Shown piece by piece: positions 21,543-29,109 of a stretch of 64,000 nucleotides of DNA. Both the position numbers and the translations under genes were made by a program. Position 1 is the stretch's first letter. Each line of letters starts with the position of its first letter. This stretch comes from Paraliobacillus zengyii (GTDB lineage Bacteria; Bacillota; Bacilli; Bacillales; Amphibacillaceae), in contig NZ_CP029797.1 in NCBI RefSeq assembly GCF_003268595.1, forward strand, positions 2,253,501 through 2,317,500. The letters are read 5' to 3'. The notes beneath the pieces are model-generated. The model made no database searches. It had not been told where the DNA came from and saw nothing but the letters and a program-made list of their open reading frames with translations.

Positions 21543-21584
21543 AGCATTAAAGTCCTATAAGGCAATTTAAAGTGAAAATTATTT

Positions 21585-21719
21585 TTGAAAGAAAACGAAT
21601 GTATAGATATAGAAGGTTTTATTATTAAGCCACTCAATCAAAATAGAATTGAGGTTGATGTTGCGGACGGTTTGGAGTTTTTAAACATTGAGGATATAGT
21701 TGATATTTCTTTGCAATAA
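21585..21719 (+). pseudogene. Short orphan coding stretch, possibly a YolD-like remnant
   Basis: A 44-codon open frame reading IEGFIIKPLNQNRIEVD...LEFLNIEDIVDISLQ. The alternation of short beta-like strands and the IEG...FLxIEDIVxI end resemble the C-terminal half of YolD-type proteins. It has no ribosome binding site and no N-terminal half, so it is more likely a remnant than a gene. Confidence 0.35.
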
Positions 21720-21723
21720 ACAC

Positions 21724-21752
21724 TTGACATATTAACCTTATAAGGTTATAAT
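21724..21752 (+). promoter_or_regulatory. Consensus promoter with internal 14-bp palindrome
   Basis: TTGACA (21724-21729), exactly 17 bp, TATAAT (21747-21752): a perfect sigma-A promoter. The spacer contains the perfect palindrome AACCTTATAAGGTT (21734-21747), a likely repressor operator, since a bound protein would block polymerase. Confidence 0.85.
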
Positions 21753-21782
21753 TAATATATAAAGTAATAAGGAGGTGAACAA

Positions 21783-21896
21783 ATGTTAGAAGGTCTAAGT
21801 AAAATAATAGAAGCGATAGCCACTTTAACAACAGCCACCGCTTCATTAATAACAGCTATCGTCGCTTACAAAATATTCAAAAAGGATAAAGAGTAA
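21783..21896 (+). CDS. 37-residue membrane peptide, candidate type I toxin or holin-like peptide
   Basis: Reads MLEGLSKIIEAIATLTT... and ends ...YKIFKKDKE: an amphipathic start, one hydrophobic helix of about 20 residues and a basic/acidic tail. This is the general shape of prophage type I toxins and holin-like peptides, but I do not recognise a named family. GGAGGTG is 7 bp before the ATG and a consensus promoter is 31 bp upstream. The first 16 nt of the gene are repeated in inverted orientation after the next peptide gene, which could allow the mRNA 3' part to mask the start. Confidence 0.6.
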   Translation: MLEGLSKIIEAIATLTTATASLITAIVAYKIFKKDKE

Positions 21897-21903
21897 ACGA
21901 CAC

Positions 21904-21931
21904 GCAGTAAGGAGTTGGTGCTCCTTACTGC
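21904..21931 (+). terminator. 11-bp stem-loop after the peptide gene
   Basis: GCAGTAAGGAG / CTCCTTACTGC with loop TTGGTG, a perfect 11-bp stem 7 nt after the stop. It has no U-run after it, so it may be a leaky terminator or an mRNA-stabilising element. Confidence 0.6.
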
Positions 21932-21963
21932 TACTATAACACTCATGAAAGGGGTTTTCAATT

Positions 21964-22047
21964 ATGACCTTTATTATTGCGTTATCCTCTTTTATTATAT
22001 CGTTAACAGTGCTACTAATCGTATTAATGTTGAAAAAGACTAAATAG
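21964..22047 (+). CDS. 27-residue membrane peptide
   Basis: MTFIIALSSFIISLTVLLIV...KKTK: a single membrane helix with a short basic tail. GAAAGGGG lies 9 bp before the ATG. It is the second peptide of the 21.7-22.1 kb cluster, probably on the same transcript as the 37-residue peptide if polymerase passes the hairpin. No family recognised. Confidence 0.5.
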   Translation: MTFIIALSSFIISLTVLLIVLMLKKTK

Positions 22048-22050
22048 AAA

Positions 22051-22068
22051 TTAGACCTTCTAACATTT
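22051..22068 (+). repeat. 18-bp inverted copy of the peptide-gene start
   Basis: TTAGACCTTCTAACATTT is the exact reverse complement of 21781-21798, which contains the ATG and first codons of the 37-residue peptide. A transcript covering both could fold 3' onto 5' over 18 bp. Confidence 0.75.
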
Positions 22069-22074
22069 CGAATT

Positions 22075-22299
22075 ATGGATAAAGAAATTAATAATTATAT
22101 GACACCAGCTGAAGCTGCATACCGTTGGGGTAAGAATCAGGAAACCGTTAAAAATAAGTTAAAGCCATCTTTAAATAGTGAGCTTGATCAAATGATCAAG
22201 CGTGGTTTAATTAAATATTATCAAAAGCCAAATGGTCAAAGAAAAGAATGGATTGTAAGTGTTCAAGCAATGGAAGAATGGTTCGGAAAATCAAATTAA
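22075..22299 (+). CDS. Helix-turn-helix protein
   Basis: 74 residues beginning MDKEINNYMTPAEAAYRWGKNQETVKNK: an AlpA/excisionase-like helix-turn-helix at the N-terminus (TPAEAAYRWGKNQETVKNKL) followed by a basic wing (KYYQKPNGQRKEWIVS). The ribosome binding site is weak, so it may be translated from the upstream cluster transcript or start at the internal ATG of MTPAEAA. It is a plausible regulator of the palindromic promoters nearby (inference). Confidence 0.6.
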   Translation: MDKEINNYMTPAEAAYRWGKNQETVKNKLKPSLNSELDQMIKRGLIKYYQKPNGQRKEWIVSVQAMEEWFGKSN

Positions 22300-22378
22300 A
22301 AACCTTGAGAACTGGAAGAAATAAGCAACGAATTAATCACATTTAAAAAGTTAATAAAGAAAAATGAGGTGAGTAATA

Positions 22379-22579
22379 TTGAAAGAAGATATTCGAAAAT
22401 TAATTGAATCTGATATCACGGGTTATAAAATCAATAAAGAGACTGGCATATCGGAAAGTAATATATCCAGGATTAGAAGTGGTAAAATAGAATTAGGAAG
22501 TATTTCGTTAGATAATGCAACTAAATTGTATGAATTTTATAAGAAGCATAAAGAGGATATAAAGCCCCCACAAGTGTGA
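22379..22579 (+). CDS. Small Xre-like DNA-binding protein
   Basis: 66 residues with an HTH pattern: LIESDITGYKINKETGISES NISRIRSGK. TTG start with GAGGTGAG 7 bp upstream. Its stop codon lies in the loop-stem of a bidirectional terminator. With the neighbouring HTH gene it could control the small-peptide cluster. No finer family assignment is possible from sequence alone. Confidence 0.65.
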   Translation: MKEDIRKLIESDITGYKINKETGISESNISRIRSGKIELGSISLDNATKLYEFYKKHKEDIKPPQV

Positions 22580-22590
22580 GGGCTTTTTTT
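22561..22590. terminator. Bidirectional terminator
   Basis: AAAGCCC-CACA / TGTG-GGGCTTT followed by TTTTTT on the plus strand. It separates the plus-strand HTH gene from the convergent minus-strand gene ending at 22589. Confidence 0.9.
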
Positions 22591-22789
22591 ATTGCGTAGA
22601 AACATCATAAACACTAGTGTTAATTGTTTCTAATTTTGCTTCGATAAAACTCTTTAATCTAGGAATGTCTAACTCTTTAACTTCATCTTCGTAATAAATA
22701 TATGTAAAATCCTCTTCGGTGTCATGTACTTTGATAATTCGTTTACCTACTTCTTCGTCAAATTCTGTACTTACTAATTCATATCTCAT
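22589..22789 (-). CDS. Hypothetical 66-residue prophage protein
   Basis: Starts MRYELVSTEFDEEVGKRIIK at the ATG at 22789, with GAGGTG 6-7 bp upstream; an in-frame GTG three codons earlier overlaps that site and is rejected. The protein is acidic, with alternating charged and aromatic residues (FTYIYYEDEV) and no membrane segment or known motif. It converges on the HTH gene across a shared terminator. Function unknown. Confidence 0.6.
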   Translation of the reverse strand: MRYELVSTEFDEEVGKRIIKVHDTEEDFTYIYYEDEVKELDIPRLKSFIEAKLETINTSVYDVSTQ

Positions 22790-22912
22790 TTTTATCACCT
22801 CACTTTTTTACAGATTAGCATGAATTTGGTGAAAAATGACGTTTTATAGGTATATTGACACGTAATGTTCATATTTGTGTATCCAAAGAGTTATATTTAA
22901 TGTAATAAAAGC

Positions 22913-22941
22913 TTGATTTTATAACGCACACGTTATACAAT
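22913..22941 (+). promoter_or_regulatory. Promoter with overlapping dyad
   Basis: TTGATT (22913-22918), 17 bp, TACAAT (22936-22941). The spacer holds the perfect dyad TATAACG-CACA-CGTTATA (22920-22937), which also overlaps the -10 box. It is the second promoter in this zone with a built-in operator, but of different sequence. Confidence 0.75.
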
Positions 22942-22965
22942 GAGTATATAGAAAGGAGGTGCAAC

Positions 22966-23103
22966 GTGGAATACTTAGTAAAAATAATAGCCTTAGCAAT
23001 ATCGGTTCTAACTTTTCGTAAAATTTGGCTGTCCAACCAAAAGACTAAATTAGAGATCGAATTGCTAAAGCTAAAACTTAAACGGTCGAGACGAGGAGGT
23101 TAA
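22966..23103 (+). CDS. 45-residue membrane peptide with basic coiled tail
   Basis: MEYLVKIIALAISVLTFRKI... then a Lys/Leu-rich helix ending KRSRRGG. GTG start with AAAGGAGGTG 5 bp upstream and a promoter 25 bp before that. One short membrane helix plus an amphipathic basic tail resembles prophage toxic or holin-like peptides. The gene ends inside a terminator-like hairpin. No named family recognised. Confidence 0.6.
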   Translation: MEYLVKIIALAISVLTFRKIWLSNQKTKLEIELLKLKLKRSRRGG

Positions 23104-23116
23104 CTCCTCTCTCTCT
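23093..23116 (+). terminator. Hairpin at the end of the 45-residue peptide gene
   Basis: GAGGAG / CTCCTC with loop GTTAA, followed by TCTCTCTTCCC. The stem spans the stop codon. Moderate terminator. Confidence 0.6.
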
Positions 23117-23153
23117 TCCCTAAGTATATCACAAAAATATGTATTATATAATA

Positions 23154-23270
23154 ATGTCTGGTTTGTGGGTTATCATTGCTCTTCTTGGTGTCAGAAAATT
23201 GTTTTTATTAAATACAAAAAGAAAACTAATAAAAGAAAAGGAGCGATTAGAAAATGAACGATCAAAATAA
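23154..23270 (+). CDS. 38-residue membrane peptide overlapping the next gene
   Basis: MSGLWVIIALLGVRKLFLL... followed by a charged helix (KLIKEKERLENERSK). It has the same layout as the 45-residue peptide: membrane helix, then charged amphipathic tail with an LxxK/RK pattern, so the two may be diverged paralogues. There is no clear ribosome binding site; an in-frame ATG lies five codons upstream. It overlaps the following gene by 17 nt. Confidence 0.45.
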   Translation: MSGLWVIIALLGVRKLFLLNTKRKLIKEKERLENERSK

Positions 23271-23457
23271 TAACACTAAAACTGCTGCATCACAAGTGAA
23301 AGCATCAAGAAATTGGGAACAAAAGAATCGTAAAAAAGCAACTGTTGCTAGTTATCGACGTACAGCAAGGTCATTTATCAAAAACCATGCAGAACAAGAT
23401 GATTTAGAGGAATTAAAAAATCTTATCGTTGAAAGAGAAAAGTTGTTAGGGGAATGA
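23254..23457 (+). CDS. Small basic prophage protein
   Basis: 67 residues, MNDQNNNTKTAASQVKASRN..., rich in Lys/Arg, with ATVASYRRTARSFIKNHAEQDDLEEL as its helical core. AAAAGGAG lies 12 bp before the ATG. I have an impression of similar short hypothetical proteins in Bacillus prophages but cannot name a family. The basic N-terminus suggests nucleic-acid binding (inference). It converges with the endolysin gene across a terminator. Confidence 0.65.
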   Translation: MNDQNNNTKTAASQVKASRNWEQKNRKKATVASYRRTARSFIKNHAEQDDLEELKNLIVEREKLLGE

Positions 23458-23480
23458 AGAAAAAGACCACTATTAATTTA

Positions 23481-23506
23481 AATAAGCCCCAATTAAGGGG
23501 CTTATT
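23481..23506. terminator. Bidirectional terminator at the end of the late operon
   Basis: AATAAGCCCC / GGGGCTTATT, a perfect 10-bp stem, T-rich on both sides. It ends the long late transcript (endolysin side, minus strand) and the plus-strand small-gene cluster. Confidence 0.9.
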
Positions 23507-23509
23507 ATT

Positions 23510-24400
23510 TTATAGATTACCTTTATTAAGTCTACGTTGTAACTCTTTAACCATAGCCGACGGATCACTGATAACTTTATCATATGGTGTACCTAAATAC
23601 TTTTGCAGCATACCAACTGTATTAGGTCCTAACAATCCGTCTTGTGTTGCTCCGATTAATTTTTGTAATGCTTTTACAACTAGACTTCCTTTTTTTCCGT
23701 TACCAAAGTTAATACCACTAGCAAATGCATCAGTAGCTTGGTTGTGTACTTGATCGCTAATATAACTATCTGCTGTTGTGCCTAAATACACTTGCAACGC
23801 TTCGATTGTTTCTTCACCTGGTATGCCATCAACATCTAGATTTGCTTTTGTACTGGACTTAGTTGTAGTAGCTGACTTAACCTGCGTTTTTGACACTTCT
23901 GCAGTTTTTTCGCCCTCAACCATATTCAAGAAGTCGCCCCACGTAATACCGTCTTTACCAGCTCGTAATTGTGCTGGACAATTTTTATTGTACCAATCAT
24001 GATGTTGTTTAACGTCATTGAGTGATAAGTTATGTTTGTCCAATAAATGTTTTACTAACTCCGCACCATTTTTAACAGCTTTTTCATAGTCACCATCGCT
24101 ATTAATACATATTTCTACGTGTACGGATTGCGTATTACCTGGACCTTGGCCATCAGTTGCCGCCCAACATTTAACTTCATCTTCAAATGATTGATAAGAT
24201 TCTTTGTCGTCAACTGAATAGTGCCAACTAGCTTCTCTAGGATTAAGCTTAGACTGTATGTTAGCGTGTGCTTCCGCATCGGCTCCTTTATTCGCATTGC
24301 CTGTTTGATGAACCGTTATATAGTTTACTGGATTTCCGTAACCATATGATCTTTTGTTTACAATACTAGATGGAACTAATTGTTTTATGATATTAACCAT
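23510..24400 (-). CDS. Endolysin: N-acetylmuramoyl-L-alanine amidase
   Basis: 296 residues. The N-terminal half is an Amidase_2 zinc hydrolase: VNYITVHQTG (zinc His31), SWHYSVDDKESYQ and KQHHDW...NCP (zinc His133/134 and Cys141). The C-terminal third has two repeats with DGxxGxxTxxxLQxYLGT (about 190-215 and 245-270), a peptidoglycan-binding arrangement, closing with KELQRRLNKGNL. It cleaves the cell wall at lysis. It is the last gene of the late operon, just after the holin. Confidence 0.92.
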   Translation of the reverse strand: MVNIIKQLVPSSIVNKRSYGYGNPVNYITVHQTGNANKGADAEAHANIQSKLNPREASWHYSVDDKESYQSFEDEVKCWAATDGQGPGNTQSVHVEICINSDGDYEKAVKNGAELVKHLLDKHNLSLNDVKQHHDWYNKNCPAQLRAGKDGITWGDFLNMVEGEKTAEVSKTQVKSATTTKSSTKANLDVDGIPGEETIEALQVYLGTTADSYISDQVHNQATDAFASGINFGNGKKGSLVVKALQKLIGATQDGLLGPNTVGMLQKYLGTPYDKVISDPSAMVKELQRRLNKGNL

Positions 24401-24437
24401 TATAAATCTCTCCCTTTAATCAAATTAAAAAGGACAC

Positions 24438-24707
24438 CTATTCGGCATCCTTCGTGTTCCCTTCTCGTTTATTTACTGCTAATTCAAACAGTCCTGTACC
24501 AGCTAAACCTGCAAAACCTCCCGCCCATAAACGCATGAGCAGATCAAGGTCACTAAACGGGTAAGCTACTGCACCAATTGCGATACCTACAACAAAACTT
24601 ACTGAAGGCACAATGTTTTTAGGTATGTTTACTGACTTTTTAAATAGTTCCACTAACGCAGTGACGATCGGTAATAATACTGTTGCGAAAATTAATACTT
24701 GTTCCAT
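24438..24707 (-). CDS. Phage holin, A118 type
   Basis: About 89 residues with three hydrophobic segments and a charged tail. The segment MRLWAGGFAGLAGTGLFELA closely resembles the Listeria phage A118 holin family. Start ATG at 24707 with GGAGG 8 bp upstream; an in-frame GTG three codons earlier overlaps that site. It forms membrane lesions at a set time for the adjacent endolysin. Confidence 0.85.
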   Translation of the reverse strand: MEQVLIFATVLLPIVTALVELFKKSVNIPKNIVPSVSFVVGIAIGAVAYPFSDLDLLMRLWAGGFAGLAGTGLFELAVNKREGNTKDAE

Positions 24708-24728
24708 ATGTCTCACCTCCCTTCAAAT

Positions 24729-24992
24729 TTAATTCAAGAATTGAAAAAGAGCATAAATGACTGTTGCTATCAGCCCTCCTGCTCCTGTGATGTTAATAAT
24801 TAACTTCCAAAAATTAGATAACTTTAGTTTGTTTGTTGATAAATGGTGTTCAATTAAGGTGTTTAACAACTTCTTTTGCTCATCATTACTCTTCTGAACC
24901 GTTGTTCTGATTTCCCTCATTTCATGCGACATACCAGTAAAGGTGTTCTCTAATGTGACGATCCTTCTTTCGTGGTCCTGCCATATTGGCAT
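24729..24992 (-). CDS. xhlA: XhlA-family phage lysis protein
   Basis: About 87 residues: MPIWQDHERRIVTLENTF..., then the coiled coil TTVQKSNDEQKKLLNTLIEHH and one C-terminal membrane helix (LIINITGAGGLIATVIYALF). This is the XhlA pattern of PBSX-type lysis cassettes. The ATG at 24992 is preferred because GGAG lies 9 nt upstream; two upstream in-frame starts sit on the ribosome binding site. It likely assists holin and endolysin. Confidence 0.85.
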   Translation of the reverse strand: MPIWQDHERRIVTLENTFTGMSHEMREIRTTVQKSNDEQKKLLNTLIEHHLSTNKLKLSNFWKLIINITGAGGLIATVIYALFQFLN

Positions 24993-25063
24993 GTTTTCCA
25001 TCTCCTCCTGATTTTGCAAATCCTTACCCCCTAGTCAATACTTTTAGCCATAAAAAATACGCC

Positions 25064-25246
25064 TTATTTGGCGCTAAATTTCTCTCTCGCTCTTTTCTCT
25101 TTTTCTTGTAATTCTGTTACTTCTTGATAGATTGATTTTGCTAATTGCTTTGTATCTGCATTTAACGTTACTTCTACAGCTAGATGACTTACTTGTGCTT
25201 CTAACTCTAATATTCGTTTCTCTAATTGTTCAACTTTATTAGACAT
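25064..25246 (-). CDS. Small coiled-coil tail-region protein
   Basis: 60 residues, MSNKVEQLEKRILELEAQVS..., an almost continuous heptad pattern. It shares a TAATG stop-start overlap with the preceding gene, so it is translationally coupled. Position between tail and lysis genes is typical of XkdX-like small proteins, though the sequence does not match that family clearly. Function unknown. Confidence 0.7.
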   Translation of the reverse strand: MSNKVEQLEKRILELEAQVSHLAVEVTLNADTKQLAKSIYQEVTELQEKEKRAREKFSAK

Positions 25247-25476
25247 TATGCTGCACTCCCATCATCCATAATTTTTGTAGCTACTTTCTGTCTAACCAAT
25301 ACTTCCAATGCGCTAGGCGCTTCATTTCCTGCATACTGTTCAGTTGTCAACGGGATATAACCATTCACATTAATGGTCCGATCTTCGTCTCTTCCTTGAA
25401 AATGAACCTTCACACTTTCTATTTCTTGTCCATCAACATCATAATTCATAGATACACTCGTAATGGTTATATTCAT
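25246..25476 (-). CDS. Hypothetical tail-region protein
   Basis: 76 residues, MNITITSVSMNYDVDGQEIE..., predicted mostly beta strands with GRDEDRTINVNGYIPLT in the middle. ATGA overlap with the gene before it and TAATG overlap with the gene after it place it firmly in the late operon. It may be a baseplate or tail accessory protein. No named family recognised. Confidence 0.7.
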   Translation of the reverse strand: MNITITSVSMNYDVDGQEIESVKVHFQGRDEDRTINVNGYIPLTTEQYAGNEAPSALEVLVRQKVATKIMDDGSAA

Positions 25477-25889
25477 TCAGCTCCATCTCCTTTTTCAAAT
25501 TGTTCACACAAGTAATCATATACAACTGCTTCTTGGCCACTAAATTCTTTATCACATTCATCTAATACCTTTTTAACTGTTTTAAGCATACCTTGCGCAT
25601 CACCGCCCTCAATGATTAACGATTCATCCAACAATTCTTGATAATCCTCTTTAAAAGCTTTTTGATCTTCAATATCATACCTGTCATCATTAATAATTGC
25701 CTTGCCTTCATCATCTTTTTTAGAATGTTCTTCAGCGATTTGCTTGCGTTGCTCTTCTACTTTTTTTGACCTTTCAGCCAATATTTTAATAAACTCAGTA
25801 CGGTGTCTTGACTGCTTGCGTTTTAAATTCAAATCAAAAAGCAGGCTGGTTGCCTGCCCTAATTGTGCGTTTTTAATTGTTACTTGCAT
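25473..25889 (-). CDS. DUF1617-like phage tail-region protein
   Basis: 138 residues, MQVTIKNAQLGQATSLLFDL..., highly charged and helical, with a segment FIKILAERSKKVEEQRKQIA and ending YLCEQFEKGDGAE. Size, position after the tail fibre and general pattern suit DUF1617, seen in Listeria and Lactococcus phages; I hold this loosely. Its start overlaps the tail-protein stop by one base (TAATG). Confidence 0.65.
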   Translation of the reverse strand: MQVTIKNAQLGQATSLLFDLNLKRKQSRHRTEFIKILAERSKKVEEQRKQIAEEHSKKDDEGKAIINDDRYDIEDQKAFKEDYQELLDESLIIEGGDAQGMLKTVKKVLDECDKEFSGQEAVVYDYLCEQFEKGDGAE

Positions 25890-28800
25890 TATGCTGCCTC
25901 CTCTAATTTCGCTACCTTTTGTTTAAGTACCTGGTTCTCCATTTCTAAATATTTAATACGGTCCGCATGATCATTAGCAACTGGAATTAATAAAGTCCAT
26001 AAGCGATCATACTCAATGCCTTCTATTTCATCTCCATTAAATGTTACGTATTGACTCAATCCTACATCAAAAACATTTTCAGCAATTAAACCGTAGTATC
26101 TTTTTAATCCATCTGTGATTCCGCCATTTTCAGCGACCTCTGCTTTATCAAACCAATGACTTGGTTTTAAATCTAAAATCTTATTATAATCAATGTCGAC
26201 AGCCTGTATATCTGTCTTATATTTCTTGGCTGAGGTTACACGCGCAAATTGTCCTGCTGTAGATATATACACGTTTGATGAAGCACCTGTGGTTGTGTTG
26301 TAAGCACCTGTTGAATAAAGATTTCCATCTGATCGGAAACTAGTCTGTGATACAACTGTACCTGTTGCGTCTAAATATAAATTGTTACCCTGCGTATATA
26401 CCGCTGCAGTCCTATTGGTTCCATCTATAAAATCTCCAAAGCCGATGTCGCCTCCATTACCCATATAAGTGCCTCCGCCACCTGCGGATACTACAGATAT
26501 ACCAACTGCTTCAATTTTGACCTCAGTGTTAACCGACTGCCTTGAACTATCAGCGTTTATTAGTCCTGTTTTAAGCGAAAACTTACCATTATTTAGCGAG
26601 AATAATCCATAAGAGTTATTTGTTCCGTCTCCTGAACCACCTATGCTACTATAAAAATCACCCTCTGCAACAATGTGGTTATTTTCAATCCTGGTATAAT
26701 TTCTTGCATCTGTTACTGAATTAAAAGTTGATCCATTAATATCTATACCGTTGATCTCACCTGCATTAATAATTCCTAGATTGCCAGTGATATCAGATAA
26801 GACTGTTACTGCACCAACAAGATTTATATTAGTTGCATCAATCGTAGCGCTCTCACTAGATAAATTTATAGATGCAATCACACCGTTTTTATTTACTTTT
26901 AAATCTATCTCACTATCGAGACCATCAATATTCAGTTCTACACTCGATACCCTGTTTTCTATATCATTAACAGTTATACTATTAGCCTTCAAGCTTATTT
27001 GACCATTAAGTCCATCAATATCTAATTCGGCGCTACTAACTCGTGATTCAATAGCACTCACTGTACTTGATTCTGCTTTGGCATTAATTTGAGTTGCTTG
27101 TTGTGTGATATCAGATTCAGCACTATCAACTCGACCTTCTAGACTATTAAATGTAGTTTGTTCTATCTTGCTTGATATTTCATCTGATAGCTGACTTATG
27201 CTACTATTAGCTTGACTTATATCGGTTGTGTGGCCATTTACTGTTGTATTTAAACTACTTACATCAGCACTAATGCCATTCACATTAACAGTTAATGTGC
27301 TAACATCATTACTAATGCTCGTTACATCATCAGACAGGCTGTTTAACGTACTCTGTTCAGCTTTTAATTCTACTTGTCCAGCAAGTATGTTAACCTCACC
27401 CGATAAGCTAGATACATTGCCACTCACTGTGTCTAACTCATCTTGATTCGCTTTCAGATTGATAGCTGTAGAATTTGCATTAATATCGGTTCCTTGCTGA
27501 CTAACCGTATTATCAAGTGTACTAAGATCACTAATTGCTATATTAAGATTACCTTCGACTGTGTCTAAGTTTGTGCTTACAGTAGTGATTCGCCCATCCT
27601 GTTCATCTAACTCAGTTGCATTATCTATTACGGATTGTTGTAAATTACTAGATGTGGTTTCTAGATCGTTTACCGTATTATTTATTGTTTGGACAGTTGA
27701 GCTATCTGCTTTTAAAAGTAGCTCACCATTTACATATTCAAGATTTGCCTTATCTAATAACTCTCCATCAATCTGTGTTTTAACTGTATTTGTATAGTTG
27801 TTTGCATTACTTTCAGCGCTAGATTGTGCATGATCAGCTTTATCTTGCGATCCCGTTGTCGTCTCAATAACAGCTTGGCCAACTTCACTATCTAATTTAT
27901 CCTTTGCATCATTACCTGGTTCGTCTTTTTGATCGACCTCATCTTTCGTATAGGTGACTTCTTCTAGGTCAGCTTGACTTATTTTCTTGCGCAATTGTGC
28001 TTGTAGTGATTGCCAAATGCTGTTGGCCTCTGCTTCGGTGTATTCTACAAAGTCGCCTAATTGCACTTGCTTTTCTGCTCGATCTTTAATATCCCGATCT
28101 TGAAAGTAGATCCTTGCCTCTAAATATAAAGCTGGTTCATAACTTGTATCTTTTATTTGAATGGTGTCACCAAAACGAATCTTTTTATTTTCAAGACCTG
28201 GTACCTTTTCCAAATCTGCAATCGTACCCTCATAGCTCACAATAGCATTAATACGCTTTGCTAATTCCTGTTCACCTAGTTCGATCAATCTTTCTTCGGT
28301 TGCATTTTCTTCTACACCAAACTGCGGTTCATAGGGTTTGATGATGTGCTTTCCATCTCGTCCCCAACGTTGTAATGCATCTTGATCTTCTACTAGCACA
28401 GTTAATCTATTACCATCTTCATCAAGAGGACCCAACACTTCAAGCGCAGTAACAATATCTTCCGTGTTTTCAATACGCTTCAAACCAATTAAGTCTTTTC
28501 CAAACTCAACACGTCTACCGCGCCATTGTCCGACCTTTTCAACTAGATCGACATAACGACCGCTTATTTTTCCACCTTCTTGTTCCACTCGGAATCTTAA
28601 TTCTAAACCAAAGACAGATGCAATTTTCTTTAAATAGGTATGTGGATCTGTGTAATCATCAAAAGTAATGGTTCTTACACCATTAAAAAACACGGTACCC
28701 ATTTGCCATTCCGTTCCGTCTAACGCTTGATTACCGTGAGATTCAGCAGATAAAGCTTGTGATGTATGTGGTTGAATTACTTTTGCAGTACTTAACGCTG

Positions 28801-29080
28801 CATAACTACCATACGAATAAACTTCTAGTTGTCTATCTATTCTGTTCTCTTGTATTTCATAGATAATAAACTCTAAAAACTCGCCATCTTCACCAGGTAT
28901 AATCACACGGTTATTACCAGCAATATAAGTAGCATAATCTCGATCCGCATGTGTACTAAAATCAAACAGTTCACTACCATCTTCTAAAGACTTTTTATGG
29001 CTGTTTGAAAGAACATTGCGATATCGAATATGTCCCAGAGCTTGATCTGTTTGGCCATTCGCTATGAAAACCTGACTCAT
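25889..29080 (-). CDS. Tail-associated receptor-binding protein with S74 chaperone domain
   Basis: About 1,063 residues. Residues 1-370 match phage minor structural / prophage tail endopeptidase proteins (Tal-like): GHIRYRNVLSNSHKKSLEDG, DYTDPHTYLKKIASVFGLEL. Residues about 390-780 are a long coiled or fibre region with repeated short blocks (SSVELDIDGLNGQISLKANS-type). The last about 110 residues are an intramolecular chaperone (Peptidase S74): SAKKYKTDIQAV supplies the Ser/Lys region and ENQVLKQKVAKLEEA the terminal coiled coil. The S74 part trims itself off after folding the trimeric fibre (family knowledge). ATG at 29080 has GGAGGTGAG upstream. Confidence 0.88.
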   Translation of the reverse strand: MSQVFIANGQTDQALGHIRYRNVLSNSHKKSLEDGSELFDFSTHADRDYATYIAGNNRVIIPGEDGEFLEFIIYEIQENRIDRQLEVYSYGSYAALSTAKVIQPHTSQALSAESHGNQALDGTEWQMGTVFFNGVRTITFDDYTDPHTYLKKIASVFGLELRFRVEQEGGKISGRYVDLVEKVGQWRGRRVEFGKDLIGLKRIENTEDIVTALEVLGPLDEDGNRLTVLVEDQDALQRWGRDGKHIIKPYEPQFGVEENATEERLIELGEQELAKRINAIVSYEGTIADLEKVPGLENKKIRFGDTIQIKDTSYEPALYLEARIYFQDRDIKDRAEKQVQLGDFVEYTEAEANSIWQSLQAQLRKKISQADLEEVTYTKDEVDQKDEPGNDAKDKLDSEVGQAVIETTTGSQDKADHAQSSAESNANNYTNTVKTQIDGELLDKANLEYVNGELLLKADSSTVQTINNTVNDLETTSSNLQQSVIDNATELDEQDGRITTVSTNLDTVEGNLNIAISDLSTLDNTVSQQGTDINANSTAINLKANQDELDTVSGNVSSLSGEVNILAGQVELKAEQSTLNSLSDDVTSISNDVSTLTVNVNGISADVSSLNTTVNGHTTDISQANSSISQLSDEISSKIEQTTFNSLEGRVDSAESDITQQATQINAKAESSTVSAIESRVSSAELDIDGLNGQISLKANSITVNDIENRVSSVELNIDGLDSEIDLKVNKNGVIASINLSSESATIDATNINLVGAVTVLSDITGNLGIINAGEINGIDINGSTFNSVTDARNYTRIENNHIVAEGDFYSSIGGSGDGTNNSYGLFSLNNGKFSLKTGLINADSSRQSVNTEVKIEAVGISVVSAGGGGTYMGNGGDIGFGDFIDGTNRTAAVYTQGNNLYLDATGTVVSQTSFRSDGNLYSTGAYNTTTGASSNVYISTAGQFARVTSAKKYKTDIQAVDIDYNKILDLKPSHWFDKAEVAENGGITDGLKRYYGLIAENVFDVGLSQYVTFNGDEIEGIEYDRLWTLLIPVANDHADRIKYLEMENQVLKQKVAKLEEAA

Positions 29081-29109
29081 TTTTCTCACCTCCGTTCCTC
29101 TATGACAGG

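Noticed and set aside
26751..27797. Repetitive stretch in the tail fibre as a CRISPR array
   Set aside because: Repeats are imperfect, coding and of heptad or fibre type, with no constant repeat-spacer spacing. No CRISPR array was seen in the window.
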